A stretch of DNA of 7,931 bases from assembly GCA_937923585.1 (NCBI GenBank), contig CALDSM010000459.1, positions 1 through 7,931 on the forward strand, given 5' to 3'. Positions 1 through 5,805 of this stretch are shown here, piece after piece. A program made the position numbers and the translations under genes. The first letter of the stretch is position 1, and each line of letters opens with the position of its first letter. Origin of the DNA: an uncultured bacterium (lineage in GTDB: Bacteria; Hydrogenedentota; Hydrogenedentia; Hydrogenedentales; CAITNO01). The notes beneath the pieces are model-generated. The model did no database searches, was not told the DNA's origin, and was given only the letters and a program-made list of their open reading frames with translations.

Positions 1-290
1 CTTTCAAACTGCCGAAAGGCGAGTCAGTCCCCGTTTTTCGCTTGGTCTTCTTTGTCTGTTTGAGTGGCATCAATTGCGATTCACTACACTAGAGGCCATC
101 CCAGAAACTCCATTTATCGCGAAACGCCCGAGACCTGCAGGATTGAATCGCATCACCGTCATTCCCGCGAAAGCGGAAATCCAGTTCCACCACAACCCGG
201 GGTGCATGCACGACTCTTGCATTCCCGTTTTTGCGGGAACGACGGCAAGAGCAACGATGGGATTCACAAGGACTGAACGACCGATTTCCA
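1..290. other. Left-edge intergenic region without a convincing complete gene
   Basis: No open frame here looks like a real protein. The short frames over 64-307 translate to the tell-tale strings of the interspersed repeat annotated at 156-245 (VIPAKAEIQ, SAFAGMT, VFAGTT), which are common artefacts of such repeats. The first 120 bases are richer in A+T than the flanking genes. On the minus strand an ATG at 70-68 opens a lysine-rich frame running off the left edge (it begins MPLKQTKKTKRKTG), but no Shine-Dalgarno sequence precedes it, so it is not annotated as a gene. The region lies downstream of the minus-strand gene ending at 291, so the hairpins in the repeat could also act as its transcription terminator. 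Confidence 0.6.
156..245. repeat. Small inverted-repeat interspersed element (cattcccgc..gcgggaat family)
   Basis: Two arms, 156-184 and 216-245, are imperfect inverted copies of each other: the left begins ccgtcattcccgc and the right ends gcgggaacgacgg. Each arm is itself a small hairpin. In the left arm attcccgc pairs with gcggaaat with one mismatch; in the right arm ttcccg pairs with cgggaa around a T-rich loop. The 31-base centre contains a perfect 10-base palindrome, gtgcatgcac, at 202-211. Repeats with the core cattcccgcgaaagcgggaatcc are widespread in bacterial genomes (the Neisseria dRS3 repeats are of similar type), and paired copies often form non-autonomous, MITE-like units. No coding capacity and no clear target-site duplication are visible. 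It sits 46 bases past the stop of the minus-strand phosphodiesterase-like gene. Confidence 0.75.
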
Positions 291-1229
291 TCAAGTCACA
301 GGCGTGACCCGGACCACGGTGAAATAGCCGTTGTGGTCGCTCAACTCAAAAGGTTTGCCGTCGCGCTGGACAATTTTGGGGATTTCACGGGACTCGATCA
401 CGTTGAACTGGTAGCGGGGATCGCGGGCGGCATAGATGTGGTCAATGGAACTTGCCACGTTCATGACCCGTTCCAGGTTTGCCCCCTGCACCAGGGTTGC
501 GTGCTCGGGCTCGGCCGGGCGGCAGTTCAAATCGCCCGTCAGGAAGGCCGGGACGGTGCCGCATCGGGCCGCGTTGACGAATTCAGCGGCCTCCGCCATT
601 TCCGCCTTTCGGACAATCTTGTAGTCGGGGTTGCCGTACCCCGCCTGGGCGTGGGTGTTGAAGAAATCCACAAACCCGGCCCCGTTTGGCAGTTCGATGC
701 GGGCCAGCCCCACACCCTTGCCGGCCATGCCGTCCCCCTCCCAGACCTTCCATGCCGGGGCGATGGCCTGATACCGGTGGAACCACGCCTCCTGAATCGG
801 ATGGGCGCTGCTGATGAGCACGCCGCTGCCCGCATGGCCGCTGGGGTAGTATTGGTGGTGCTGGAGCCGGGTGTGCCTCTTCAGTCCGCTGATGAGCAGT
901 TCCCGGTCGGCGGGCACAAAGCACTCCTGGAAGCCGACGATGTCCGGGTCCAGCGGGCCGAGATATTCGGCAATGGCGCGCATGCGCGCGGGACGGTTCT
1001 GGCCGACCAGCCACAGCGCCTGAACATTAAAGGTGGCCATCCTGAGCGTGACCGGGGCGGCCAGACGCGCGGGCGGGTTCTTTCGCAACGGGCTTTGGGT
1101 GAAGTTCGTGCCCACGCCGACGTAGCCGTTGTGGGACGCGGCCCATGCCGCATAAGCCAGGGCCGAAGCCAACAGGGCCAGCAGGACGAGTCCAATCGCA
1201 CCCGTCACACGCATCATTGCAGGCAGCAT
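291..1229 (-). CDS. Membrane-anchored endonuclease/exonuclease/phosphatase-family protein, neutral sphingomyelinase-like
   Basis: A 312-residue Mg-dependent phosphodiesterase of the DNase I-like fold. Residues 8-30 form one hydrophobic segment with few charges before it, a signal anchor or uncleaved signal peptide, so the catalytic domain is probably outside the cytoplasmic membrane. All family motifs appear in order: TFN (66-68), GFQE with metal-binding Glu102, NTHAQA with His193, GDLN with Asp233 and Asn235, SIDHIY with Asp263/His264, and LSDHNGY with the catalytic Asp298-His299 pair. The NTHAQA and SDHNGY forms resemble neutral sphingomyelinases more than exonuclease III, but the substrate (phospholipid, nucleic acid or another phosphodiester) cannot be decided from sequence. 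The ATG at 1229 is preceded by agggaga (1246-1240) ten bases upstream; the ATGs at 1217 and 1214 have no such site. It lies 75 bases downstream of the SirB1-like gene on the same strand and may share its transcript. Confidence 0.88.
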   Translation of the reverse strand: MLPAMMRVTGAIGLVLLALLASALAYAAWAASHNGYVGVGTNFTQSPLRKNPPARLAAPVTLRMATFNVQALWLVGQNRPARMRAIAEYLGPLDPDIVGFQECFVPADRELLISGLKRHTRLQHHQYYPSGHAGSGVLISSAHPIQEAWFHRYQAIAPAWKVWEGDGMAGKGVGLARIELPNGAGFVDFFNTHAQAGYGNPDYKIVRKAEMAEAAEFVNAARCGTVPAFLTGDLNCRPAEPEHATLVQGANLERVMNVASSIDHIYAARDPRYQFNVIESREIPKIVQRDGKPFELSDHNGYFTVVRVTPVT

Positions 1230-1239
1230 AAGCGGAGTT

Positions 1240-1246
1240 TCTCCCT
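1240..1246 (-). promoter_or_regulatory. Ribosome binding site of the phosphodiesterase-like gene
   Basis: The minus strand reads agggaga, ten bases before the ATG at 1229, which supports this start over the ATGs at 1217 and 1214. Its complement tctccc is repeated in opposite orientation at 1264-1269 of the plus strand, so in the transcript this site could pair with an upstream tctccc and be partly masked (a 6-bp stem with an 18-base loop). Confidence 0.5.
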
Positions 1247-1304
1247 GGATGACAGTGCATTCCGGGAGATTGGACCCTGCGTCGGGAGGAAGGGTTTCGC
1301 AGAA

Positions 1305-2186
1305 TTAGCAGGGCGCGCCGTCGCGCATCCGCGACTCAATGTCGCGCAACAGATCCACCGCGAGCAGGCAGCCTTCTTCGTCGTTCTCGCTGCGGTAGGC
1401 GCGGACCAGATTGCCCAGTATGCGGGCAACGATGGTGGCGGCGTCCACCTCGAAGGAGAGCACGGCCTCGGCGGCCTCGCGCGAGGTTCCCTGCATGCTC
1501 AGGAAAGTCTCGGCGTCGGTTACCGCTCCCCCGTTGGCGGGGTCAACGATGAACAATCCCGAACCGTCGCGGTAGCGGGCGAGGAAGTGGCGGGGCCAGT
1601 TGCAGGCCTGAATGTCGAGTCCGGCACGCGCGCCGACGAGGATATAGATGCAGACCAGGCTGACCGGCAACCCCCGGCCCGATTCGATGACCTCGGCAAG
1701 GTTACTGTGGCCGGACAGAGGCGGACCGTTCCTGACGCACTGCATTTCCTTTTCGTGAAAGAGGAAGCGGGCCAGACCCTCCGGCGACTTTACCCCTTCC
1801 CGGCCCAGATACTCGCCGGCAAGCAGATCGAGCGATTGGCCGAGCGGCGGACGCCAGCGGGGGCCGTTCTGGAACTCGGCCAGCCGCGTCAGCGCCCGTT
1901 CGAGGCGCGCGCCGTCCTCCGGCAGGTTCATCCAGTACGGCCAGGCAAGGCGCAGCCTGCGCCGGTACACGGGGGCCGTGATTTCAGTGAGAAGTCTCCA
2001 TCCCGTTTCATCGGGCTGGTTGGCCAGGTTCCGCAGGTCGGTCTCCAATCCCGGCCCGTAGGAGGACAGTTCTAAAGTGATCGCCCCGCGCACCACCGGA
2101 GATGCGTCGTCGAGCAGGCGGACCAGCGCCGCCAGCTTCGAACTCCGGTCCAAACCTTCCACAGGTGCCGTTTCCTGCGTAAACAT
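1305..2186 (-). CDS. SirB1-like protein with transglutaminase-core domain
   Basis: A 293-residue protein with no signal peptide or membrane segment, so probably cytoplasmic. Residues 16-45 (KLAALVRLLDDASPVVRGAI and on) look like a HEAT-type helical repeat. The centre carries the SirB1/transglutaminase-core signature: SNLAEVIESGRGLPVSL (161-177), a helix IYILVGARAGL (180-190), NWPRHFLARY (196-205, containing the conserved His-Phe) and FIVDPANGG (212-220). The tail has the family-typical RILGNLVRAYRSEND (255-269), a TPR-like helix. Members are usually about 270-290 residues, so it appears full length. SirB1 proteins are widespread but their biochemistry is poorly known. The usual xNxPGHF is NWPRHF here, with Arg for Gly199. 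The ATG at 2186 opens the frame after a purine-rich stretch (agaaagaagtgtgagg). It is the first gene of a probable two-gene unit with the phosphodiesterase-like gene and is divergent from the phosphorylase. Confidence 0.82.
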   Translation of the reverse strand: MFTQETAPVEGLDRSSKLAALVRLLDDASPVVRGAITLELSSYGPGLETDLRNLANQPDETGWRLLTEITAPVYRRRLRLAWPYWMNLPEDGARLERALTRLAEFQNGPRWRPPLGQSLDLLAGEYLGREGVKSPEGLARFLFHEKEMQCVRNGPPLSGHSNLAEVIESGRGLPVSLVCIYILVGARAGLDIQACNWPRHFLARYRDGSGLFIVDPANGGAVTDAETFLSMQGTSREAAEAVLSFEVDAATIVARILGNLVRAYRSENDEEGCLLAVDLLRDIESRMRDGAPC

Positions 2187-2295
2187 GCCTCACACTTCTT
2201 TCTGCCTGCGGCTGTCTTCATGGAGACTAACGAGCCGCGGCGGGCGCATATTCACTTTTGGACAGTATACCCCCGCCTGGCCATATTGTTCCTCC

Positions 2296-2413
2296 GGCTG
2301 CTCCTGGGAATGGCTTTTCGCGGGAGCGCGGCCTTCGCCGGCATGCGGGCAGAACCAACCGCCTGGTGGGATTCCATCTTCTGGACACCGCGTTTTGCGG
2401 GCATCGAGGATGA
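2296..2413. repeat. Degenerate interspersed repeat related to the 156-245 element
   Basis: Two blocks resemble one arm of the gcgggaat-type repeat in direct orientation: ggcttttcgcggga at 2312-2325 and cgttttgcgggcatcgagg at 2391-2409, the latter followed by atga as in many members of this family. Between them lies ccttcgccggcatgcggg (2332-2349), and gattcc (2370-2375) matches the start of another arm. Translated in the plus frame these give AFAGMR and PRFAGIEDD, the same pattern that intact repeats produce. The copies are too diverged for exact boundaries, and the assignment rests on pattern similarity only. Confidence 0.45.
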
Positions 2414-2524
2414 TATGGGCGCGCGTCTTTGTTTCATGGAGGCATGAAAGAAGGGTATGATCGCCCCGTAGGTTGCGGACCGATGCCCAAAATGGTCCCT
2501 TTCTTTCGGTGCCGCAGCGCGGAC

Positions 2525-2530
2525 GAGGAG
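2525..2530 (+). promoter_or_regulatory. Ribosome binding site of the glucan phosphorylase gene
   Basis: gaggag stands eight bases before the ATG at 2539. It fixes this ATG as the start over a TTG at 2473 in the same frame, which would add 22 residues that do not look like the family N-terminus. Confidence 0.65.
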
Positions 2531-2538
2531 ACAGAACA

Positions 2539-5097
2539 ATGGCGCATGTGACCAAATTTACCGTGGTGCCCAAGTTGCCGCCGCGCCTGGCGCGGCTGAT
2601 GGACATCACCAACAACGTGTGGTGGTCGTGGAATCCGGAGGCCGTGGACCTGTTTTTCCGGATGGACCGCGACCTTTGGGTGACGACCGACCAGAATCCG
2701 CGGCGGCTGCTCGGCGAAATCAGCCAGAGCCGCATGGCGGAACTGGAACAGAGCGGCAGTTTTATGGCCCACCTGGACCGCGTGGCTACGCGGCTGCAGG
2801 AGTACATGCAGGGCGGCGACTGGCACAGCCGCCACCCGCAGGCGCCGAAAGAGCTGCTGGTGGCCTATTTCTCCGCCGAGTTCGGGCTCCAGGAGTCCAT
2901 TTCCATCTATTCGGGCGGCCTCGGCCTGCTTGCCGGCGACCACCTCAAGGCGGCCAGCGACCTGGGCCTGCCGCTGGTGGGCGTGGGGCTGCTGTACCGG
3001 GAGGGCTATTTCCGCCAGTACCTGAACGCAGACGGCTGGCAGCAGGAACTCTACCCGCGCAACGACTTCCACAACATGCCCATACAGCAGGTGCGCGGCG
3101 ACGACGGCCGCCAAATCGAGATTGAGGTGCCCTTCCCCGGCAGGACGGTGAAGGCCTGGCTGTGGAAATGCCAGGTGGGGCGCGTGCCGCTGTATCTGCT
3201 CGACTGCGACCATGAGGCGAACTCCCAGTCGGACCGCACCATCACGGGCCAGCTTTACGGCGGTGACCGGGAGACGCGCATCAAGCAGGAGATCATGCTG
3301 GGCATGGGCGGGGTGATCGCCCTGCACACCGTGGGCCTGCACCCGACGGTGTTTCACATCAACGAGGGGCACGCCGCGTTTATGACCCTGCAGCGCGTCA
3401 AAGGACTGATGCAGCGGGACAACATCACGTTCACCCAGGCGCTGGAGGTGGTCAAGGTCAGCAGCCTGTTCACGACGCACACCCCCGTGCCCGCGGGCAA
3501 CGACATGTTCGACCCGTCGCTGATTGCGGCCTACTTCGGCGACTTCTGCCACCAGCTCAACGTGCCGCTCCACGACCTGCTCGCCCTGGGCCGCCAGAAT
3601 CCCGGCGACGGGCGCGAGCCCTTCTGCATGACCGTGCTCGCGCTCAAACTGTCCGCCGCGTCCAACGGCGTCAGCGAACTGCACGGGCATGTGGCCCGGA
3701 ACATGTGGCAGCAGGTGTGGAAGGGCGTGCCGGAGGACGAGGTTCCCATCAACCACGTCACCAACGGCGTGCACACCCGGTCCTGGATATCGCGCGACCT
3801 GGCCACGCTGTACGACCGCTACATCGGCCCCGACTGGGTCAACTCGCCCCACGACAGCTCCATTTGGCAGCGGATTGACGTGGTGCCCGACACCGAACTG
3901 TGGCGCACGCACGAACGCCGCCGCGAACGCCTGGTCAGTTTCGCGCGGCGGCGCATGCAGCGACAGCTCGTCAACCGGGGCGCATCGCTGTCGGAACAGC
4001 GGCGCGCCAGCGAGCTGCTCGACAGCGAAACCCTGACCATCGGCTTCGCCCGCCGCTTTGCCACCTACAAGCGCGGCACCCTCATCCTGAAGAACATGGA
4101 GCGGCTCAAAAAGATACTGCTTAACCCGGAACGGCCGGTGCAGCTCATCATCGCCGGAAAGGCGCATCCCCAGGACGTCCAGTCCAAGGAGTTGATCCGC
4201 CAGATTGTCCACTTTGCCTCCGACCCCGAACTGCGCAACCACATCCTCTTTATTGAGGACTACGACATTAACGTGGCCCGCTACATGCTTCAGGGCGTGG
4301 ACTGCTGGCTCAACACGCCGCGCAGGCCCATGGAGGCCAGCGGCACCAGCGGCATGAAAGCCGCCGCCAACGGCGCGCTTAACATCAGTATTCCCGACGG
4401 CTGGTGGTGCGAGGCCGAGGGGCTCGGCGAGAACGGCTGGAGCATCGGCAAGGGCGAGATGTACGACACCACCGAAGAGCAGGACATGGTCGAAAGCGCC
4501 GCGCTCTACGAGATTCTCGAGAACGAGGTCGTCCCCATGTTCTACAACCGCGGCCGCGACGGGCTCCCCCGCGAGTGGATTGCACGTGTGAAGACGGCCA
4601 TCCGCACCATCTGCCCCATGTTCAACACCTACCGCATGGTCGAGCAGTACGCGACCCAGGCCTACATTCCCTGCTGCCGCCGCAGGCAGGCGCTGTTCGT
4701 GGACGAGCGCGCGCCCGTCTACCGCCTGGCCGACTGGAAGGCCCATGTCCGGCAGGCATGGGGCGGGGTCAGTGTCGCGCATGTCGAATCCGGCCCGACC
4801 GAGGGGCTCGTGTGGGGAAGCAGCCTGCACGTGTCCGCCGAGGTTCAGTTGGGTGAATTGCACCCCACCGACGTGCGCATCGAGGTGTTCTACGGCGCGC
4901 CCGACGCCAAGGGCCAGCTTCCCAGCGGACACCGCGAGGCCATGGACTGCACCAAGAACCTGGGCGGCGGCCTTTACCGTTTTGAAGGGGCCGTGCCCTG
5001 CCACCAGACCGGCCAGCTCGGCTTCACCGTCCGCGTCATGCCGCATCACATGGACCTGTTCAACGAGCACGAGATGGGACTGATCATCTGGGCGTGA
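2539..5097 (+). CDS. glgP: Alpha-glucan phosphorylase, Thermotoga-type GT35 with DUF3417 N-terminus
   Basis: Phosphorolyses the non-reducing ends of alpha-1,4-glucan (glycogen, maltodextrin) to glucose-1-phosphate in the cytoplasm, using pyridoxal phosphate. The 852-residue product matches the roughly 820-860 residues of the Thermotoga/archaeal-like subfamily. Residues about 8-115 form the DUF3417 domain, with the typical NNVWWSWNPEA (25-35). The catalytic part begins with VAYFSAEFGLQESI and the glycine-rich loop GGLGLLAGDHLKAASDLGLP (127-146), followed by GGDRETRIKQEIMLG (241-255) and VFHINEGHAAF (271-281). The PLP-binding motif TSGMKAAANGAL places the Schiff-base lysine at Lys607. The C-terminal 130 or so residues form a beta-rich extension usual in this subfamily (VQLGELHPTDVRIEVFYG). 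Start ATG 2539 has a good Shine-Dalgarno. A NUDIX gene follows after 75 bases on the same strand, possibly co-transcribed. No key residue is missing and no frameshift is seen. Confidence 0.96.
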   Translation: MAHVTKFTVVPKLPPRLARLMDITNNVWWSWNPEAVDLFFRMDRDLWVTTDQNPRRLLGEISQSRMAELEQSGSFMAHLDRVATRLQEYMQGGDWHSRHPQAPKELLVAYFSAEFGLQESISIYSGGLGLLAGDHLKAASDLGLPLVGVGLLYREGYFRQYLNADGWQQELYPRNDFHNMPIQQVRGDDGRQIEIEVPFPGRTVKAWLWKCQVGRVPLYLLDCDHEANSQSDRTITGQLYGGDRETRIKQEIMLGMGGVIALHTVGLHPTVFHINEGHAAFMTLQRVKGLMQRDNITFTQALEVVKVSSLFTTHTPVPAGNDMFDPSLIAAYFGDFCHQLNVPLHDLLALGRQNPGDGREPFCMTVLALKLSAASNGVSELHGHVARNMWQQVWKGVPEDEVPINHVTNGVHTRSWISRDLATLYDRYIGPDWVNSPHDSSIWQRIDVVPDTELWRTHERRRERLVSFARRRMQRQLVNRGASLSEQRRASELLDSETLTIGFARRFATYKRGTLILKNMERLKKILLNPERPVQLIIAGKAHPQDVQSKELIRQIVHFASDPELRNHILFIEDYDINVARYMLQGVDCWLNTPRRPMEASGTSGMKAAANGALNISIPDGWWCEAEGLGENGWSIGKGEMYDTTEEQDMVESAALYEILENEVVPMFYNRGRDGLPREWIARVKTAIRTICPMFNTYRMVEQYATQAYIPCCRRRQALFVDERAPVYRLADWKAHVRQAWGGVSVAHVESGPTEGLVWGSSLHVSAEVQLGELHPTDVRIEVFYGAPDAKGQLPSGHREAMDCTKNLGGGLYRFEGAVPCHQTGQLGFTVRVMPHHMDLFNEHEMGLIIWA

Positions 5098-5172
5098 TTC
5101 CTGGGAAACTCAGGGGGTAGCCGGAAGACATTGTGCCGTTCTTTCGTCGTTCACCGTTCACGGTCTGGAAGA

Positions 5173-5628
5173 ATGAAGATTGACCACACTTGGTACTGCA
5201 AGCCCTGCGGAATACGCGAGCGCCTGACGGCGGGCGGCGTGGTGGTGCGGCGCACCCCGGCGGGGCTGATGGTGGCGCTGTCACGCGAGCGGGGCATTGA
5301 CGGCTGGGTGCTGCCGAAGGGCGGCGTCGAGCCGGGCGAAGATCTTGACGCCGCCGCACTGCGCGAGATCGAGGAGGAGGCCGGCCTGACCGCACTCACC
5401 AAGCGCGGAGACCTGGAAGTGCTGGAACGGCTCGAATCGGAGCGCAGGTTCTGGTCCGTCATCCACTATGGGCTTTACGAGACCGGGCAGGTCCGGGGGA
5501 TCATTCGGGATTTGAAGAATCATCCCGGTATGGACTGGTTTCCACTGGAAGCCCTGCCCGACATGTTCTGGCCGGACGAACGCGCATTGATTGAGCGCCA
5601 CAGGGACGCCATTTGCGAAATCATCTGA
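5173..5628 (+). CDS. NUDIX hydrolase
   Basis: A 151-residue cytoplasmic hydrolase of nucleoside-diphosphate-linked (X) compounds. The NUDIX box is canonical at residues 50-72: Gly50, Glu56, then REIEEEAGL with Arg64, Glu65, Glu68 and Glu69 as metal-binding/catalytic positions. The preceding WVLPKGGVEPGE resembles the WxLPKGxxExGE of the diadenosine-polyphosphate/diphosphoinositol branch, so a dinucleoside polyphosphate is a reasonable substrate guess; sequence alone does not settle it. Near the N-terminus is WYCKPCG (7-13), a CxxC pair that could bind metal or be incidental. The ATG at 5173 is chosen because the protein then starts close to the NUDIX fold; its ggaag is only one base upstream, so TTG 5131 (14 residues longer) cannot be excluded. 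It follows the phosphorylase by 75 bases with no obvious terminator between, so co-transcription is plausible. Confidence 0.9.
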   Translation: MKIDHTWYCKPCGIRERLTAGGVVVRRTPAGLMVALSRERGIDGWVLPKGGVEPGEDLDAAALREIEEEAGLTALTKRGDLEVLERLESERRFWSVIHYGLYETGQVRGIIRDLKNHPGMDWFPLEALPDMFWPDERALIERHRDAICEII

Positions 5629-5679
5629 GAGACGGCGTTGGATGATGCGCCCAACCCGTCGCGCCTGAACCGCCGCGCC

Positions 5680-5708
5680 TTGACACCCCTCCCCGCCGTG
5701 TCTATCCT
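5680..5708 (+). promoter_or_regulatory. Sigma70-type promoter of the sulfotransferase gene
   Basis: A perfect -35 TTGACA (5680-5685) and a -10 TATCCT (5703-5708, four of six consensus positions including T1, A2 and T6) are separated by exactly 17 bases. The match is the best in the window. It lies inside the open frame upstream of the sulfotransferase, which argues that translation starts after it and that the gene has its own promoter independent of the phosphorylase-NUDIX unit. Confidence 0.6.
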
Positions 5709-5713
5709 ACCCT

Positions 5714-5759
5714 CCGGGCGCGTTGCGACTCCCGCGCGCAGCCGAAGGTGCAACGCCGG
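5714..5759 (+). other. Hairpin in the 5' leader of the sulfotransferase gene
   Basis: ccgg(gcg)cgttgc at 5714-5726 can pair with gcaacgccgg at 5750-5759, giving a 10-bp stem interrupted by one 3-base bulge, with a 23-base GC-rich loop. It begins about six bases after the -10 hexamer and ends 46 bases before the chosen start codon, so it would be in the leader RNA. It contains ccgaaggtgcaa, which resembles a conserved string of glycine riboswitches, but the rest of that aptamer is not recognisable, so no riboswitch is called. Confidence 0.4.
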
Positions 5760-5792
5760 CGGTCCGGCAGACAGATGGCTGGCCATGCAGTC

Positions 5793-5798
5793 AGGTGA
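5793..5798 (+). promoter_or_regulatory. Ribosome binding site of the sulfotransferase gene
   Basis: aggtga stands seven bases before the ATG at 5806 and is the only reasonable Shine-Dalgarno near the in-frame ATGs at 5785, 5806 and 5842. It is the basis for choosing 5806. Confidence 0.45.
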
Positions 5799-5805
5799 CT
5801 CCGAA

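Larger units (their letters stand above)
2187..2538. other. Divergent intergenic region between SirB1-like gene and glucan phosphorylase
   Basis: This 352-base stretch separates two divergent genes and should hold both promoters. For the leftward gene a TATACT is readable on the minus strand at 2269-2264, 78 bases before its ATG, but no good -35 stands at the right distance. For the rightward gene TATGAT at 2456-2461 is a possible -10, with only a poor -35 (ttcatg, 2433-2438). Both are weak. The middle, about 2296-2413, looks like a decayed interspersed repeat. A plus-strand frame over 2220-2447 is open but translates to repeat-artefact strings (AFAGMR, PRFAGIEDD), so it is not called a gene. 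Confidence 0.55.

Noticed and set aside
156..245. CRISPR array from the repeated cattcccg units
   Set aside because: Only two arms, in inverted and not direct orientation, with one 31-base centre; no regular spacing and no cas gene in the window.
64..307. Small overlapping open frames at the left end
   Set aside because: They translate the 156-245 repeat (VIPAKAEIQ, SAFAGMT) and have no other coding evidence.
231..2075. Long plus-strand open frame (614 codons) antisense to the two minus-strand genes
   Set aside because: It lies opposite two recognisable genes, its product is Gly/Val/Ala/Arg-rich with no domain pattern, and such antisense frames are expected in GC-rich codon-biased DNA.
2220..2447. 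Small plus-strand gene of 75 codons in the intergenic region
   Set aside because: No ribosome site, and its product contains AFAGMR and PRFAGIEDD, the usual artefact of translating gcgggaat-type repeats.
2434..5070. Very long minus-strand open frame (878 codons) opposite glgP
   Set aside because: Exact shadow of the phosphorylase gene: the product is rich in Val, Ala, His and Gly with no motifs, and the plus-strand product has all family motifs.
5638..5805. N-terminal extension of the sulfotransferase from a TTG start
   Set aside because: The extension overlaps a TTGACA-N17-TATCCT promoter and a leader hairpin, has no Shine-Dalgarno at the TTG, and its residues look unlike a sulfotransferase N-terminus.
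5710..5805. Glycine or cobalamin riboswitch in the sulfotransferase leader
   Set aside because: Only fragments (ccgaaggtgcaa; agtcaggtgac) resemble these aptamers. The paired cucuc/gagag elements of the former and the long multi-helix core of the latter are absent, and the gene is not a known target.
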